Notes under the pieces: model-generated
Databases searched by the model: none
Told to the model about the DNA's origin: nothing
What the model saw: only the letters and a program-made list of their open reading frames with translations
From: Gimesia aquarii
Lineage (GTDB): Bacteria > Planctomycetota > Planctomycetia > Planctomycetales > Planctomycetaceae
Length of the DNA: 64,000 bases
Assembly: GCF_007748195.1 (NCBI RefSeq)
Contig: NZ_CP037920.1
Location: forward strand, 496,001 to 560,000
Direction of reading: 5' to 3'
Translations under genes and position numbers: made by a program
Shown: piece after piece, positions 38,213-48,201 of the stretch
Position numbering within the stretch: the stretch's first letter is position 1
How the letters are laid out: each line of letters opens with the position of its first letter

Positions 38213-39259
38213 ATGAGCTTACAGTCTAGCTTTTTGAAATTGACTTTGATGGCATTAGTCTATCTGGGGTTTTGTAATCTCAGTTTTGCTGAAGAACCAA
38301 AAACGCTCCGAATTGGAATCATTGGTCTGGATACTTCGCATTCCAGTAGTTTCTCAAAAATTTTGAATCATCCCCAACCGGAATTCAAAGAGTTTCAAGC
38401 CTGCAAAGTAGTTGCCGCTTATCCCAACGGCAGTCGCGAGATCAAAGAGAGCCTGGAAAGTGTTGCTAAAATAACGGAACTGGTCAAGCAGCAGGGAGTC
38501 GAAATTGTTCCTACGATTGAGGAGTTACTTTCCAAAGTCGATGCCGTCCTGTTAGAAAGCAACGATGGTCGCGTGCACCTGGAGCAGGCCATTCCTGTGT
38601 TAAAAGCTGGTAAACCGCTGTTTGTTGATAAACCCATTGCCGGAGATCTGGCTGATGTGATTGCGATCTTTGAAGCGGCCAGGCATTTTAAAACTCCCGT
38701 TTTCAGTTCTTCTTCATTGCGTTATACCGATGGTGCTAAAGAAATTCGTAGCGGTAAGATTGGTGAAATCATCGGCTGTGATGCCTACAGCCCCTGCCCT
38801 GTGGAAACGACACATCCCGATTTCTATTGGTACGGAATTCATGGCGTGGAAACGATGTATGCGATTATGGGCCCCGGTTGTGAGACGGTCATCCGCGTGA
38901 ATACGCCTGAGACAGACCTTGCTGTGGGAACTTGGAAAGAGGGGAAGATTGGTACGTTTCGAGGACGTCGCAAAGCGAATAATGGCTATCAAGGTGGTTA
39001 TGGTGGAACTGCCTTTGGAACGAAAGGCGTGGCACAGATTGGCAGCTTCAGTGGCTACGAACCATTGCTGGTGGAAGTGGTAAAGTTTTTCCGTACCGGC
39101 AAACCTCCGGTATCGAATGCAGAATCCACAGAAATTTATACTTTTATGACGGCCGCTGATCTCAGTAAAGCCAAAGGCGGAGTTCCTGTCAAATTACAGG
39201 ATGTTTACTCAACGACGTTGAAAGCAGCCAAACAACGACTTGCCAAATATCTGGATTAG
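38213..39259 (+). CDS. Exported Gfo/Idh/MocA-like protein with altered Rossmann loop
   Basis: A 348-residue Gfo/Idh/MocA relative with a signal peptide (1-26, cleavage near SFA-EE), which is common for planctomycete members. The dinucleotide loop is GIIGLDTSHSSSF (35-47), which lacks the usual GxGxxG/A. VDKPIAGD keeps the catalytic-region Lys-Pro. Whether it still binds NAD(P) is uncertain. GGAG lies inside the preceding VOC gene and directs its ATG. The pair VOC plus secreted Gfo could act on a sugar derivative; no specific pathway is evident. Confidence 0.85.
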   Translation: MSLQSSFLKLTLMALVYLGFCNLSFAEEPKTLRIGIIGLDTSHSSSFSKILNHPQPEFKEFQACKVVAAYPNGSREIKESLESVAKITELVKQQGVEIVPTIEELLSKVDAVLLESNDGRVHLEQAIPVLKAGKPLFVDKPIAGDLADVIAIFEAARHFKTPVFSSSSLRYTDGAKEIRSGKIGEIIGCDAYSPCPVETTHPDFYWYGIHGVETMYAIMGPGCETVIRVNTPETDLAVGTWKEGKIGTFRGRRKANNGYQGGYGGTAFGTKGVAQIGSFSGYEPLLVEVVKFFRTGKPPVSNAESTEIYTFMTAADLSKAKGGVPVKLQDVYSTTLKAAKQRLAKYLD

Positions 39260-39599
39260 GGAAATCGCTGTCACGATCCCTGGTTCAAATTATTCTACTC
39301 TGGCTCGATCTCAAATTCGTTTCGGTTAGTCAAACAAAGCGATTCCAAAACAAGTAGATTGCCAGTATCAGACTACAACATGGGAGATCCTGATCTGCTG
39401 AAGATGAGCAATGCCAGCAGGATACGGAATTGTTGAAGATCTTCGGTGAAAGACCTGCGGATATATTTCGTGCTCGCTTTATAGAACCTTGAAGTATCGA
39501 TCCCAAAGCACGGACCCCGGCTATCTTTGTGTAGTACGGCACTGAGAGCCTGTGAGAGGATTTCCAATATTTATCAGACATTTGAACGTTTTTCTCTTT
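39260..39599. other. Intergenic stretch before the ArsR operon
   Basis: About 340 bases. Two overlapping minus frames (39330-39581 and 39373-39567) are open but show no recognisable family and lack a clear Shine-Dalgarno. I do not call a gene. The ArsR promoter must lie at the right end. Confidence 0.4.
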
Positions 39600-39623
39600 T
39601 TATATAACCGATCGGTTATATAA
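39600..39623. promoter_or_regulatory. 24-bp perfect palindromic operator
   Basis: TTATATAACCGA / TCGGTTATATAA with no spacer or mismatch, ending one base before the arsR-family ATG at 39625. The size, symmetry and position fit an autoregulatory binding site for the ArsR-family dimer encoded next, which would block initiation or translation. TATAAT-like sequence is embedded in its right half. Confidence 0.85.
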
Positions 39624-39624
39624 T

Positions 39625-39975
39625 ATGGCTATGAAATCAGCCAATCCAACCTATGACGTCTATACCGCAATTGCTGATCCGACGCGTCGCGCTCTGTTGC
39701 TGCGATTGTCACACGAAGGTGAAAGAAACGTTAGTGAGTTGTTGGAACCGTTTTCGATAAGTCAGCCAGCAGTCTCGAAGCATCTGAGGATCCTCCGCGA
39801 AGCCGGACTGGTTCGCAGTCGGAAAAAGGGTCGAGTGCGGCTTTATGCAGTTGAAGCGAGTAAATTACAGGAAGTACATGACTGGGTGTCACACTTCGAG
39901 AAATACTGGGACGACAAACTCGGCGCCTTGGGAGAGTATCTCGACAAGCAGAAAAATTCAAAGCGGAAGACCTGA
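39625..39975 (+). CDS. ArsR-family winged-helix repressor
   Basis: A 116-residue ArsR-type regulator: DPTRRALLLRLSHEGERNVSELLEPF, recognition helix SQPAVSKHLRILREAGLV and wing GRVRLYAV. It lacks the metal-binding Cys motif (ELCVCDL) of arsenic and zinc sensors. It belongs to the subtype that pairs with SRPBCC/AHSA1 proteins. The palindrome directly upstream implies autoregulation. The SRPBCC gene follows after 17 bases. Confidence 0.92.
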   Translation: MAMKSANPTYDVYTAIADPTRRALLLRLSHEGERNVSELLEPFSISQPAVSKHLRILREAGLVRSRKKGRVRLYAVEASKLQEVHDWVSHFEKYWDDKLGALGEYLDKQKNSKRKT

Positions 39976-39992
39976 TTGAAGGGGAATTCAAA

Positions 39993-40520
39993 ATGGTTGC
40001 ACGACGGCCTATTACGATTCGCAAGGAACGGTTTTATCCACATCCGCCAGAGGATGTTTGGGCTGCAATCACTGATTCGCATGCGCTCGCAGAGTGGCTG
40101 GAGCCGAACGATCATCAGCCGATCGTGGGGCACAAGTTTCAGTTTCGATGTGACCCCGGACTTTGTGGATCGGGAGTCACGGAATGTGAGGTGTTGGAAG
40201 CAGAGCCTCCTGTACGACTCGTCTGGAGCTGGGTTCATGTCCCCAAAGATCCGAACCGTCCACGGCCCAAGCCAATGATAATTTCCTGGACGCTATCGCC
40301 AAAGGACGGTGGGACAATGCTGATTCTTGAGCATAGTGGCGCCGAAAATATCGACTGGCTGACTCGAAACATGATGCGAGTTGGCTGGGGGTTCATGATG
40401 AAGAAGATGATCGCACGTGTTCTGTCTCGTGTCCAAGAAGGCACGTTCACGCCCGGCGCGATTCCGTTGGAAAAACGTTACTACACCTGTAAGACAATAC
40501 CAGAGAAGTACATTCGCTAG
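39993..40520 (+). CDS. SRPBCC/AHSA1-like protein
   Basis: A 175-residue protein with the AHSA1-like START fold: TIRKERFYPHPPEDVWAAITDSHALAEWLEPNDHQP at the N-terminus and a C-terminal long helix (MRVGWGFMMKKMIARVLSRV). AAGGGGAATT precedes the ATG. Such genes commonly follow ArsR regulators of this subtype and may sense or sequester a hydrophobic ligand; the ligand is unknown. Part of a three-gene unit. Confidence 0.9.
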   Translation: MVARRPITIRKERFYPHPPEDVWAAITDSHALAEWLEPNDHQPIVGHKFQFRCDPGLCGSGVTECEVLEAEPPVRLVWSWVHVPKDPNRPRPKPMIISWTLSPKDGGTMLILEHSGAENIDWLTRNMMRVGWGFMMKKMIARVLSRVQEGTFTPGAIPLEKRYYTCKTIPEKYIR

Positions 40521-40537
40521 ACGTAGGAGCGAAGCTT

Positions 40538-40960
40538 ATGAAACCAATCGACTTGGCAAAGGCCATCGGCGTGGCCATCGCATTGCTGGCGATTAATGTT
40601 CTGGTTGCCATACTCGTAATGCTCGTCTACGTATTTTTCATTAATTCGGGGCATCCAAATGAGTTCTATGAAGCAGCGGCCTTGCGCATTTCGCCATGGT
40701 GTTCACACATCGCAGGAACGGCTCTCTTTCTTGGTGCGGGTTACCTGTTCACGAGACGTCTTCATGGCCGGAATGGTTTTCTGTTCGCAGTGACATTCAC
40801 GGTGTGGTATGCAATCATCGATGCGGCAACTGTCGGGTTCTTGGGAGCCATGGAGATTGAATTTCTGTTGTCTATGACGGCGAAACTCGTGGCGGCGCTA
40901 TTGGGTGTCTTCTGCGCAAGGCGGACTATAGTCAACGCTGAATTAAAGTCCGTGAACTAA
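40538..40960 (+). CDS. Small membrane protein in the ArsR-SRPBCC operon
   Basis: A 140-residue protein with four hydrophobic helices (about 8-35, 55-72, 81-102 and 105-130). I do not recognise the family. TAGGAG lies 10 bases before the ATG, and it is 17 bases after the SRPBCC gene, so it belongs to the same operon and regulon. It may be an exporter or sensor subunit, but nothing in sequence proves this. Confidence 0.82.
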   Translation: MKPIDLAKAIGVAIALLAINVLVAILVMLVYVFFINSGHPNEFYEAAALRISPWCSHIAGTALFLGAGYLFTRRLHGRNGFLFAVTFTVWYAIIDAATVGFLGAMEIEFLLSMTAKLVAALLGVFCARRTIVNAELKSVN

Positions 40961-41005
40961 TGCCGGCCTGGTATATGATTCTATTTACTTAGCCAGGAAT
41001 TGTTT

Positions 41006-42637
41006 TCATGAAGTCACAGCTTCAGCACGACAGATGAGATTCACGGTACCAATCAATTTATTGCGATCAATTGGTTTGGTCAGGTGGTCGTTACAACCTG
41101 CCTCGATGCACTTTTCGCGGTCTCCCTCCATCGCATTGGCAGTCAATGAAATGATGGGCCCGGGATAGCCATGCTCGCGAATTTGTCGGGTGGCTTCGTA
41201 ACCGTCCAAAATCGGCATTTGCATATCCATCAGAATGACATCGTAATGGACGCCGCTTTCCATTGCTTCCACAGCTTTCTGTCGTGCGACTTCTCCATTT
41301 TCAGCAACAGTGACTTCCGCCCCCGCTTTCTTCAATATGAAGGCAATCAGTTTTTGATTGTCAGGGCCATCTTCAGCCAATAACACTTTTCTACCCTGAA
41401 GCGTCGATTCATTGAAACGAGGAAAAGCGCACTGAGTGAGTTCCTCTTCCTGGTTTGCTTGTTCATCAAGTTTCTGAAGTTGTTGGATGAGTTCCACATT
41501 CTCTAAACTTCCCGTCCGAATCGCGGCACTAAATTTCGAGCCTTTGTTATACTCACTCGAGACTAAAATATCTCCACCCAACATTTCTGCCAATCGTTTG
41601 CAGATCGTGAGTCCCAGCCCTGTTCCACCGTATTTTCGTGTTGTTGAAGAATCGGCTTGAGTAAATGGGCGGAATAAATTCGACAACTGAGACTCAGTCA
41701 TTCCAATTCCCTGGTCAATCACAGAAAACTGAATCCGTGGTTCCTCTCCGGGATTGTCCAGTAGTTCTGTCTCAAGACGAATCGTTCCGACTTCCGTAAA
41801 CTTGATCGCGTTTCCAATGAGGTTAATCAGAATCTGTCTGATTCTTGTGGGGTCTGAATTGATTTTGACAGGTAGTGGGAACTTATAATTCGCTTCCAGT
41901 TTCAAGCCTTTCGCCTCGGCTCTGACCTGAACCAGTTCCATCACTTCCTCGATAATTTTCTGAGGAGAACAGGTAATCGATTCGATATCAAGTTTACCGG
42001 CTTCGATCTTTGACAAGTCCAGGATGTCGTTGATCAACTCCATCAGGTGTCCACCATTACGTTTGATGGTATCCAGCGAGTCCATAAACAACTCAGGCAT
42101 TTGATTCGTTTTCGCTTCCAGCTCCAGCAATTCGGTGTATCCCAAAATGGCTGTCATGGGAGTACGGATTTCATGGCTCATGTTTGCCAGGAATGCGCTC
42201 TTAGACTGATTGGCTGCTTCAGCTTCTCTTCTTAATGTTTTTTGTTCACGGAGTAATTCCAAAGCGCGAATCGCATTTCTCACGCGGGCCTTAATCTCCG
42301 ATTCGGTTGCAGGCTTGGGAATGTAATCAAAAGCACCTTCTTCAAAAGCACGGGCAATCCCTTTGCCATCGCTGTGCGAAGTAACCATGATCACGGATAC
42401 TTGCTCGGCGCTGTAGTTCGCACGAATTTCCTTTAAAACGGAAAAGCCATCTAAGACCGGCATTTCAACATCTAATAATACGATGTCGGGATTGATTTCG
42501 CGAACTTTGTTGCTGCCATCTTCACCATCAAAGGCGGTATGTAATTCATATCCATCTTTCGTCAATGCACTCGAAAGAATGCGTCTCACCACATCGGAGT
42601 CATCAACGATCAATATTTTGGTAGCTTGATTGTTCAT
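41006..42637 (-). CDS. Hybrid histidine kinase: REC-HisKA-HATPase-REC
   Basis: A 543-residue cytosolic signalling protein. The N-terminal receiver (residues 5-120) has Asp12/Asp13 and phospho-acceptor Asp56 (LLDVEMP). HisKA has the phospho-accepting His155 in SHEIRTPM. HATPase_c covers about 255-375 with N, G1 (DQGIGMT) and G2 (GGTGLGL) boxes. The second receiver begins near 410 (KVLLAEDGPDNQ), with phospho-acceptor in LMDMQMP. No transmembrane or sensory domain is present, so it would be activated through its own N-terminal receiver. No cognate gene is adjacent. Confidence 0.95.
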   Translation of the reverse strand: MNNQATKILIVDDSDVVRRILSSALTKDGYELHTAFDGEDGSNKVREINPDIVLLDVEMPVLDGFSVLKEIRANYSAEQVSVIMVTSHSDGKGIARAFEEGAFDYIPKPATESEIKARVRNAIRALELLREQKTLRREAEAANQSKSAFLANMSHEIRTPMTAILGYTELLELEAKTNQMPELFMDSLDTIKRNGGHLMELINDILDLSKIEAGKLDIESITCSPQKIIEEVMELVQVRAEAKGLKLEANYKFPLPVKINSDPTRIRQILINLIGNAIKFTEVGTIRLETELLDNPGEEPRIQFSVIDQGIGMTESQLSNLFRPFTQADSSTTRKYGGTGLGLTICKRLAEMLGGDILVSSEYNKGSKFSAAIRTGSLENVELIQQLQKLDEQANQEEELTQCAFPRFNESTLQGRKVLLAEDGPDNQKLIAFILKKAGAEVTVAENGEVARQKAVEAMESGVHYDVILMDMQMPILDGYEATRQIREHGYPGPIISLTANAMEGDREKCIEAGCNDHLTKPIDRNKLIGTVNLICRAEAVTS

Positions 42638-42740
42638 CTCAAAAACTTCTTCAAAGGGGACATTGGAGCGTTCAATGAGCAGTTAGTATTAAATTAGGGC
42701 AGAGAATACGCCTGAGTTGCAAATGAGTTGGAAATTCAAT

Positions 42741-42782
42741 CGGTTTTTAATCGGCCTGGAACCGAGAGTTCCGATTAAACCG
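42741..42782. other. Imperfect inverted repeat between kinase and LRR genes
   Basis: CGGTTTTTAATCGG (42741-42754) and CCGATTAAACCG (42771-42782) pair with a 2-base bulge; inside, GGAAC and GTTCC also pair. It is 80 bases past the LRR stop on the minus strand and may end or stabilise that transcript, although no T-run follows. Confidence 0.5.
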
Positions 42783-42863
42783 TTTAAGCACATTAGTCTG
42801 CAAATACAGTGAGGGGTATGATCTACAAATGAGTGCCGGTTTTGCTCTTACAGACTCATTCGA

Positions 42864-43772
42864 TCAGTCATCAGAGACTCTCAGGGCAGGGATATCCCTC
42901 TTTAAAGTCTCCAGTGATTCGTCAGAAACCTCCGTATTACTAAGGCTTAATTCAATCAAATTTGGTGTGGATGACAGGTAAGCAACTCCCGCGTCGGTCA
43001 CATCCGTGTGGTCCAGAATCAAAATTCGAAGCTGAGGGAGTCGAGCGAGTTGTTTCAATCCCAGATCGGTGATTTGCGTTCCAGACAGATCCAGGAATTC
43101 TAGATTTCGACATTGGGAAAGAACGGTTGCAGTGCGATCTGTGATATGACAATTAGCCAAATTCAATGCTTGTAACGACTCATTATTTGGCATCTGCTTC
43201 AATAGTTCCAGCTCTACTTCCGGAAATGTAGAATCCTCTAAACTGAGTCCCTTTAGTTCTTTGGTCTTCAATAAAGTGACCAGACATGATTTCTCAATCT
43301 GGCATCTTTGTAGTTTAAGTCTCTTTAAATTCGAGAGACTCGAAATCGAGATCGCTCTATCCTGATTGATCAGAATTCCCTCTAAATGCAATTCTTCCAG
43401 TTTGGAGAAATAGTGAAACAAACGAAATAGTTCGTCCATCTCCTCAGTGTTAGTATTGGGCTGATCGCGTAAATAAATGGAATACAGAGAGCGATGGTAT
43501 CGTAATAAAGGAGCAGGAATAAAGAAGGGCCCTGGTGCCGATCCATAAATTCCTACAGACGTGTTTCCATGATCGTTCTCATAATTTACCAGCAGACCCG
43601 CATTATGTTTTTGAAAGGTGGCGATGCGTCTATGAAATTGAAATACCAGGAAAAATGAATATGCACTGGCTGTGCAGATCAGGACCAAAGCAGCAATCAA
43701 ACCACGGCGGATGAGAACCCGCCTGTTCATTTTAGTTAGACGAACAGAATCAGGTTTCCCATCAGAATTCAT
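42864..43772 (-). CDS. Membrane-anchored leucine-rich-repeat protein
   Basis: A 302-residue protein with one N-terminal transmembrane helix (about 24-46) and a C-terminal leucine-rich-repeat array (about 125-295). Repeats of about 24 residues show the LxxLxLxxxxITDxxLxxLxxLPxLRxLxL pattern, e.g. NLEFLDLSGTQITDLGLKQL and LRILILDHTDVTDAGVAYL. LRR proteins of this ITD/VTD type are numerous in planctomycetes and are probably interaction modules. It is 16 bases downstream of an SDR gene on the same strand. Confidence 0.88.
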   Translation of the reverse strand: MNSDGKPDSVRLTKMNRRVLIRRGLIAALVLICTASAYSFFLVFQFHRRIATFQKHNAGLLVNYENDHGNTSVGIYGSAPGPFFIPAPLLRYHRSLYSIYLRDQPNTNTEEMDELFRLFHYFSKLEELHLEGILINQDRAISISSLSNLKRLKLQRCQIEKSCLVTLLKTKELKGLSLEDSTFPEVELELLKQMPNNESLQALNLANCHITDRTATVLSQCRNLEFLDLSGTQITDLGLKQLARLPQLRILILDHTDVTDAGVAYLSSTPNLIELSLSNTEVSDESLETLKRDIPALRVSDD

Positions 43773-43788
43773 TGAATCACCAACTCAT

Positions 43789-44562
43789 TTAACGTGCCGT
43801 CCATCCACCATCGACGGTGACCATACTGCCCGTCATATAGCTCGATGCATCGCTGGAAAGGAAAATTGCAGCACCCTGAATTTCTTCCATGCGCGCCCAG
43901 CGATTCATCGCCACGGCGCCTACGATGAATTTCTTGATCTCTTCCGTTTCTGCAAAGGGTTCGTTCATCGGTGTGAGAAACGGTCCCGGGCAGATGGCAT
44001 TGCAGGTAATACCAAATTCACACAGTTCGATTCCAAGTGCCCGCGTCATCTGCACCACGGCTCCTTTACTGGAAGTGTAAGGAGTGCGATTGGCCATCCC
44101 CACCAATCCCAGGGTGCTGGCTAAATTGACGATCCGACCGTACTTCGCCTGTTTCATATGAGGAACCACGGCTTTGGTACACAACCAGGGGCCAGTCACA
44201 TTGACGTTTTGTACTTCCTGAAATTCTTCCAATGTCAAACCATCAATCGGACCGCGTGTGTTAATCCCCGCATTATTGATCAGAATATCGATCTTCCCAA
44301 ATTCGGTCATGGCGCGGTCCGTCATCGCGGCGACCTGGTCAGCGTTTGTGACATCGGCTTGCATACCAATGGCTCGATTTCCATAATCGCTCTGAATGCG
44401 AGCCGCTGTCGCTTCTACTTCCTCTTGGTTTCGACTGATTAAAAGCAAATCAGCACCGGCAGAGGCTAAGCCTTCCGCCATCGCGGAACCCAAGCCTTTA
44501 GAACCTCCGGTAATAATGGCAGCACGACCAGATAAATCGAACAGTTTGATTCCGGGTAGCAT
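43789..44562 (-). CDS. Short-chain dehydrogenase, gluconate 5-dehydrogenase-like
   Basis: A 257-residue classical SDR: TGGSKGLG (18-25), DILINNAG, catalytic Ser in LASTLG, YTSSKGA (Tyr and Lys) and DGGWTAR at the end. The LFDLSGRAAIITGG start and ICPGPFLTPMN segment resemble gluconate 5-dehydrogenase or 2-deoxygluconate dehydrogenase, so a sugar-acid substrate is plausible. AAGGAG 6 bases before the ATG. It follows nadB by 27 bases. Confidence 0.88.
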   Translation of the reverse strand: MLPGIKLFDLSGRAAIITGGSKGLGSAMAEGLASAGADLLLISRNQEEVEATAARIQSDYGNRAIGMQADVTNADQVAAMTDRAMTEFGKIDILINNAGINTRGPIDGLTLEEFQEVQNVNVTGPWLCTKAVVPHMKQAKYGRIVNLASTLGLVGMANRTPYTSSKGAVVQMTRALGIELCEFGITCNAICPGPFLTPMNEPFAETEEIKKFIVGAVAMNRWARMEEIQGAAIFLSSDASSYMTGSMVTVDGGWTAR

Positions 44563-44589
44563 GAGAACTCCTTCTTATCTGATATTTGA

Positions 44590-46209
44590 TCAGTGCGTTG
44601 AGATCACTGATATATGTTTTTGAAATGCGGGATCGGTTTGAGGGAAATCGCTACGATAATGCACGCCGCGACTTTCTTTACGTTCAATGGCAGAAGAAAT
44701 CATGAGCTGCGATACCAGCAACATGTTCTGTAATTCCCAGCCACTCAAATTTTTGAATTCACGATTGACAACATAACGACTCCAGAAATCAACTTTGTCT
44801 TTGGCATTTTGCAAGGTACCTGCACTGCGTGTGATCCCTACATCGCGCCACATTAAGCTGGCTAGTGAATTTCTGAGGTCCTTACTGTTTAAATCTTCGT
44901 CCGAACCTTTTTCACTCTCCCAATCTGACAAGAGTGAGGCAGAATATTGATCGGGCTGGTTCAATGCTGCTTCGGACGCGCCTTTTCCCGCGGCCGCCCC
45001 AAAGATTAAACCTTCCAGCAAGCTATTCGAAGCCAATCGATTGCTGCCGTGTAAACCTGTCGAAGTGACTTCACCCGCGGCCCAGAGGTGAGGCACCGAA
45101 GTCCGTGCTTGCAGATCGGTCTTCACACCTCCAATCATATAATGCGCACCAGGGCGAACGGGGATTTGATCTTTTGATAAATCAAGCCCAAAGCTCGCAC
45201 ACACATGATTGATGTTGGGAAAGCGTTCCTGAATCAGTGATTTTTTCAGATGGGTTAAATCCAGATAAACGCACGAATGATCTGTTTTTTGCATTCTGTC
45301 TGTAATGGCGCGACTGACGATATCTCGATGCGCTAGCTCCAGATCGGCATGATATTCCGACATGAACCGCACACCATTGCAGTCTCGCAAATAGGCGCCT
45401 TCACCTCGCACTGCCTCTGAGACGAGATACCGTGCACCGCCGGCAATATAGAGCACCGTTGGATGAAACTGCATGAATTCCATATCCTGTAGCAAGGCGC
45501 CCGCACGAAATGCCAAAGCATGTCCATCGCCGGTTGCCAGTGGTGGATTGGTTGACTCGCGAAATAAACAGCCCGCACCACCTGTCGCCAGAATAACCTG
45601 TTTTGCCCAGATCAGAGTTTTCCCATGATAGCGATTCCAGATAATGGCACCACGGCACTTTCCTTCTTCCGTGACAAGATCGATGGTAGGGGTCTTCGTC
45701 CAGGTTTGGACGGAGGGACGGCTATGCACAGCAGAGATCAAGGCGCGCATGATTTCTTTTCCCGTCGCATCGCCCAAAGCATGCGCCACACGACGATGAC
45801 TGTGCCCCCCTTCCTTGGTTAAAGCAATTTTTCCGTCCCGGGTATCGAAGTCGGCTCCGATCTCGATCAGTTCCCGGATATGCTGAGGGGCTTCGTGGCA
45901 GACATGCTCGACCAGACTTCGATCACAAAGGTCCTTTCCCGCGGCTAATGTGTCTTCGATATGATTTGTGACATTGTCCAGGGGGTCCAGCACGCCTGCG
46001 ATACCACCTTGTGCATAAGCGCTGTTGGACTGAGTCACTTTCCCTTTGTTAACGATAATCGTTTCCAGACGTGGATCGATCTCTAATGCGGCGCGAGAAC
46101 CGGCAATACCACCACCTATGATCAAGACATCGGTGAAAATATGTGGAATGCGCTTTGGATTGATGCGGGTTAGATAGCGTTGACCAGGTTCAATAGGGAT
46201 CGGATCCAA
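44590..46209 (-). CDS. nadB: L-aspartate oxidase
   Basis: A 539-residue flavoprotein that oxidises L-aspartate to iminoaspartate, the first step of NAD synthesis. FAD motif IIGGGIAGSRAALE (30-43), then the flavin-site SYAQGGIAG region (here NSAYAQGGIAGV), active-site MQFHPTVLY and RPGAHYMIGGVKTD. The C-terminal helical domain is complete. TTG start with AAGGAG 9 bases upstream; no ATG or GTG is available in frame before the fold. The partner nadA is not in the window. Confidence 0.95.
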   Translation of the reverse strand: MDPIPIEPGQRYLTRINPKRIPHIFTDVLIIGGGIAGSRAALEIDPRLETIIVNKGKVTQSNSAYAQGGIAGVLDPLDNVTNHIEDTLAAGKDLCDRSLVEHVCHEAPQHIRELIEIGADFDTRDGKIALTKEGGHSHRRVAHALGDATGKEIMRALISAVHSRPSVQTWTKTPTIDLVTEEGKCRGAIIWNRYHGKTLIWAKQVILATGGAGCLFRESTNPPLATGDGHALAFRAGALLQDMEFMQFHPTVLYIAGGARYLVSEAVRGEGAYLRDCNGVRFMSEYHADLELAHRDIVSRAITDRMQKTDHSCVYLDLTHLKKSLIQERFPNINHVCASFGLDLSKDQIPVRPGAHYMIGGVKTDLQARTSVPHLWAAGEVTSTGLHGSNRLASNSLLEGLIFGAAAGKGASEAALNQPDQYSASLLSDWESEKGSDEDLNSKDLRNSLASLMWRDVGITRSAGTLQNAKDKVDFWSRYVVNREFKNLSGWELQNMLLVSQLMISSAIERKESRGVHYRSDFPQTDPAFQKHISVISTH

Positions 46210-46278
46210 GTCTGCGTGCTCCTTAACCTCGTGCTTTTGAAGCGACTCTGATTTTTACATCGAGCAGCTTCACTGAAA

Positions 46279-47076
46279 TCAAATTGTCATACAGGAAAAA
46301 CCACCATCGACGGCCATGTTCGTCCCCGTAATGAAACTTCCCGCCTTCCCGGCAGCCAGTAACAGCACTGCTCCTGCCAGTTCGTCCGGATCACCAAAAC
46401 GGTTTGCCGGTGTATGAGTCATGATACTCGCGACACGCTCTGGTGTCAGCACTTTTCGATTCTGCTCAGCTGGAAAGAAACCAGGAGAAAGTGCATTCAC
46501 ACGAATTCCCTGTTCTGCCCATTCACGCGCCAGATTTTGCGTGAGATTCAGGACTGCCGCTTTTGATGCAGAATAAGTAAAAACACGGGATAAGGGAGTA
46601 ATGGCACTCATAGAGGCAATATTGATAATCGAACCAGAAATGTTTTGATCGAGCATCGCCTGACCAAAGACCTGGCAGGCCACTTTGACGCTGAGCAGGT
46701 TCACGCGAAAAATGCGCTCCCATTCTTCATCGCTGATTTCCAGGAAGGGAGTTGCCGCGTTGATCCCGGCCCCGTTGACCAGAATGTCAACTGCTTTTCC
46801 TTTTGTTTTAAGGTGATCAACCAATGCTTCAAGGTCGGTGCGATTTGTGGAATCGGCTGCGAAGAATTCGGCACTCCCCTGCTTTTCCTCAATCGAACGT
46901 ACACGGCTTGCACCGCTTTCCGCATTGCGCCCCACGACGACCACATGTGCGCCTGCCTGAGCCAGTGCATCAGCAATCGCGCCGCCCAGGACTCCCGTGC
47001 CACCAATGACAACAGCCGTTTTACCTGTCAGGCCAAACAGCGTTTGTAAATATTGGGATGAGGAAGATTCACTCAT
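46279..47076 (-). CDS. Short-chain dehydrogenase, D-mannonate oxidoreductase-like
   Basis: A 265-residue SDR: the nucleotide loop GGTGVLGGAI is G-T-G-V-L-G rather than the common GxxxGIG, followed by VNGAGIN in place of NNAG, YSASKAA and DGGFSCMTI. The motif set and length resemble the SDR-type fructuronate reductases (YjmF/UxuB-like), but assignment is tentative. A GTG one codon upstream is an alternative start. Sugar-acid metabolism would fit the SDR at 43789 and the LarA/RraA pair further right. Confidence 0.85.
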   Translation of the reverse strand: MSESSSSQYLQTLFGLTGKTAVVIGGTGVLGGAIADALAQAGAHVVVVGRNAESGASRVRSIEEKQGSAEFFAADSTNRTDLEALVDHLKTKGKAVDILVNGAGINAATPFLEISDEEWERIFRVNLLSVKVACQVFGQAMLDQNISGSIINIASMSAITPLSRVFTYSASKAAVLNLTQNLAREWAEQGIRVNALSPGFFPAEQNRKVLTPERVASIMTHTPANRFGDPDELAGAVLLLAAGKAGSFITGTNMAVDGGFSCMTI

Positions 47077-47129
47077 CACGTACCGCCTTCTCTATCTCGA
47101 TAACTCAATCACGCACGCGTCATTGAAGA

Positions 47130-47978
<849 letters not shown>

Positions 47979-48201
47979 GGGATTACATACAACTTTTATT
48001 TAAGGGGAATACGTGCGATGCAGCACTGGCAAGATAGACCAACTCCATCAACAAGAAAATTGACGTTTACTCTGTCAGCTACTATAGAAAGTTCCTGACA
48101 ACTTAGCCACCATCCCACGAAAACTACTCAGCGACCGATCAACTGCTTGATACAGTAAAATTGGAGATGTATATTCATATACTGCTAGTTTTGAAAAATG
48201 C

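Noticed and set aside
39330..39581. Minus-strand 83-codon frame divergent from the ArsR operon
   Set aside because: Position next to the palindrome is suggestive, but there is no ribosome site, no family pattern and a second overlapping open frame, so it is not called.
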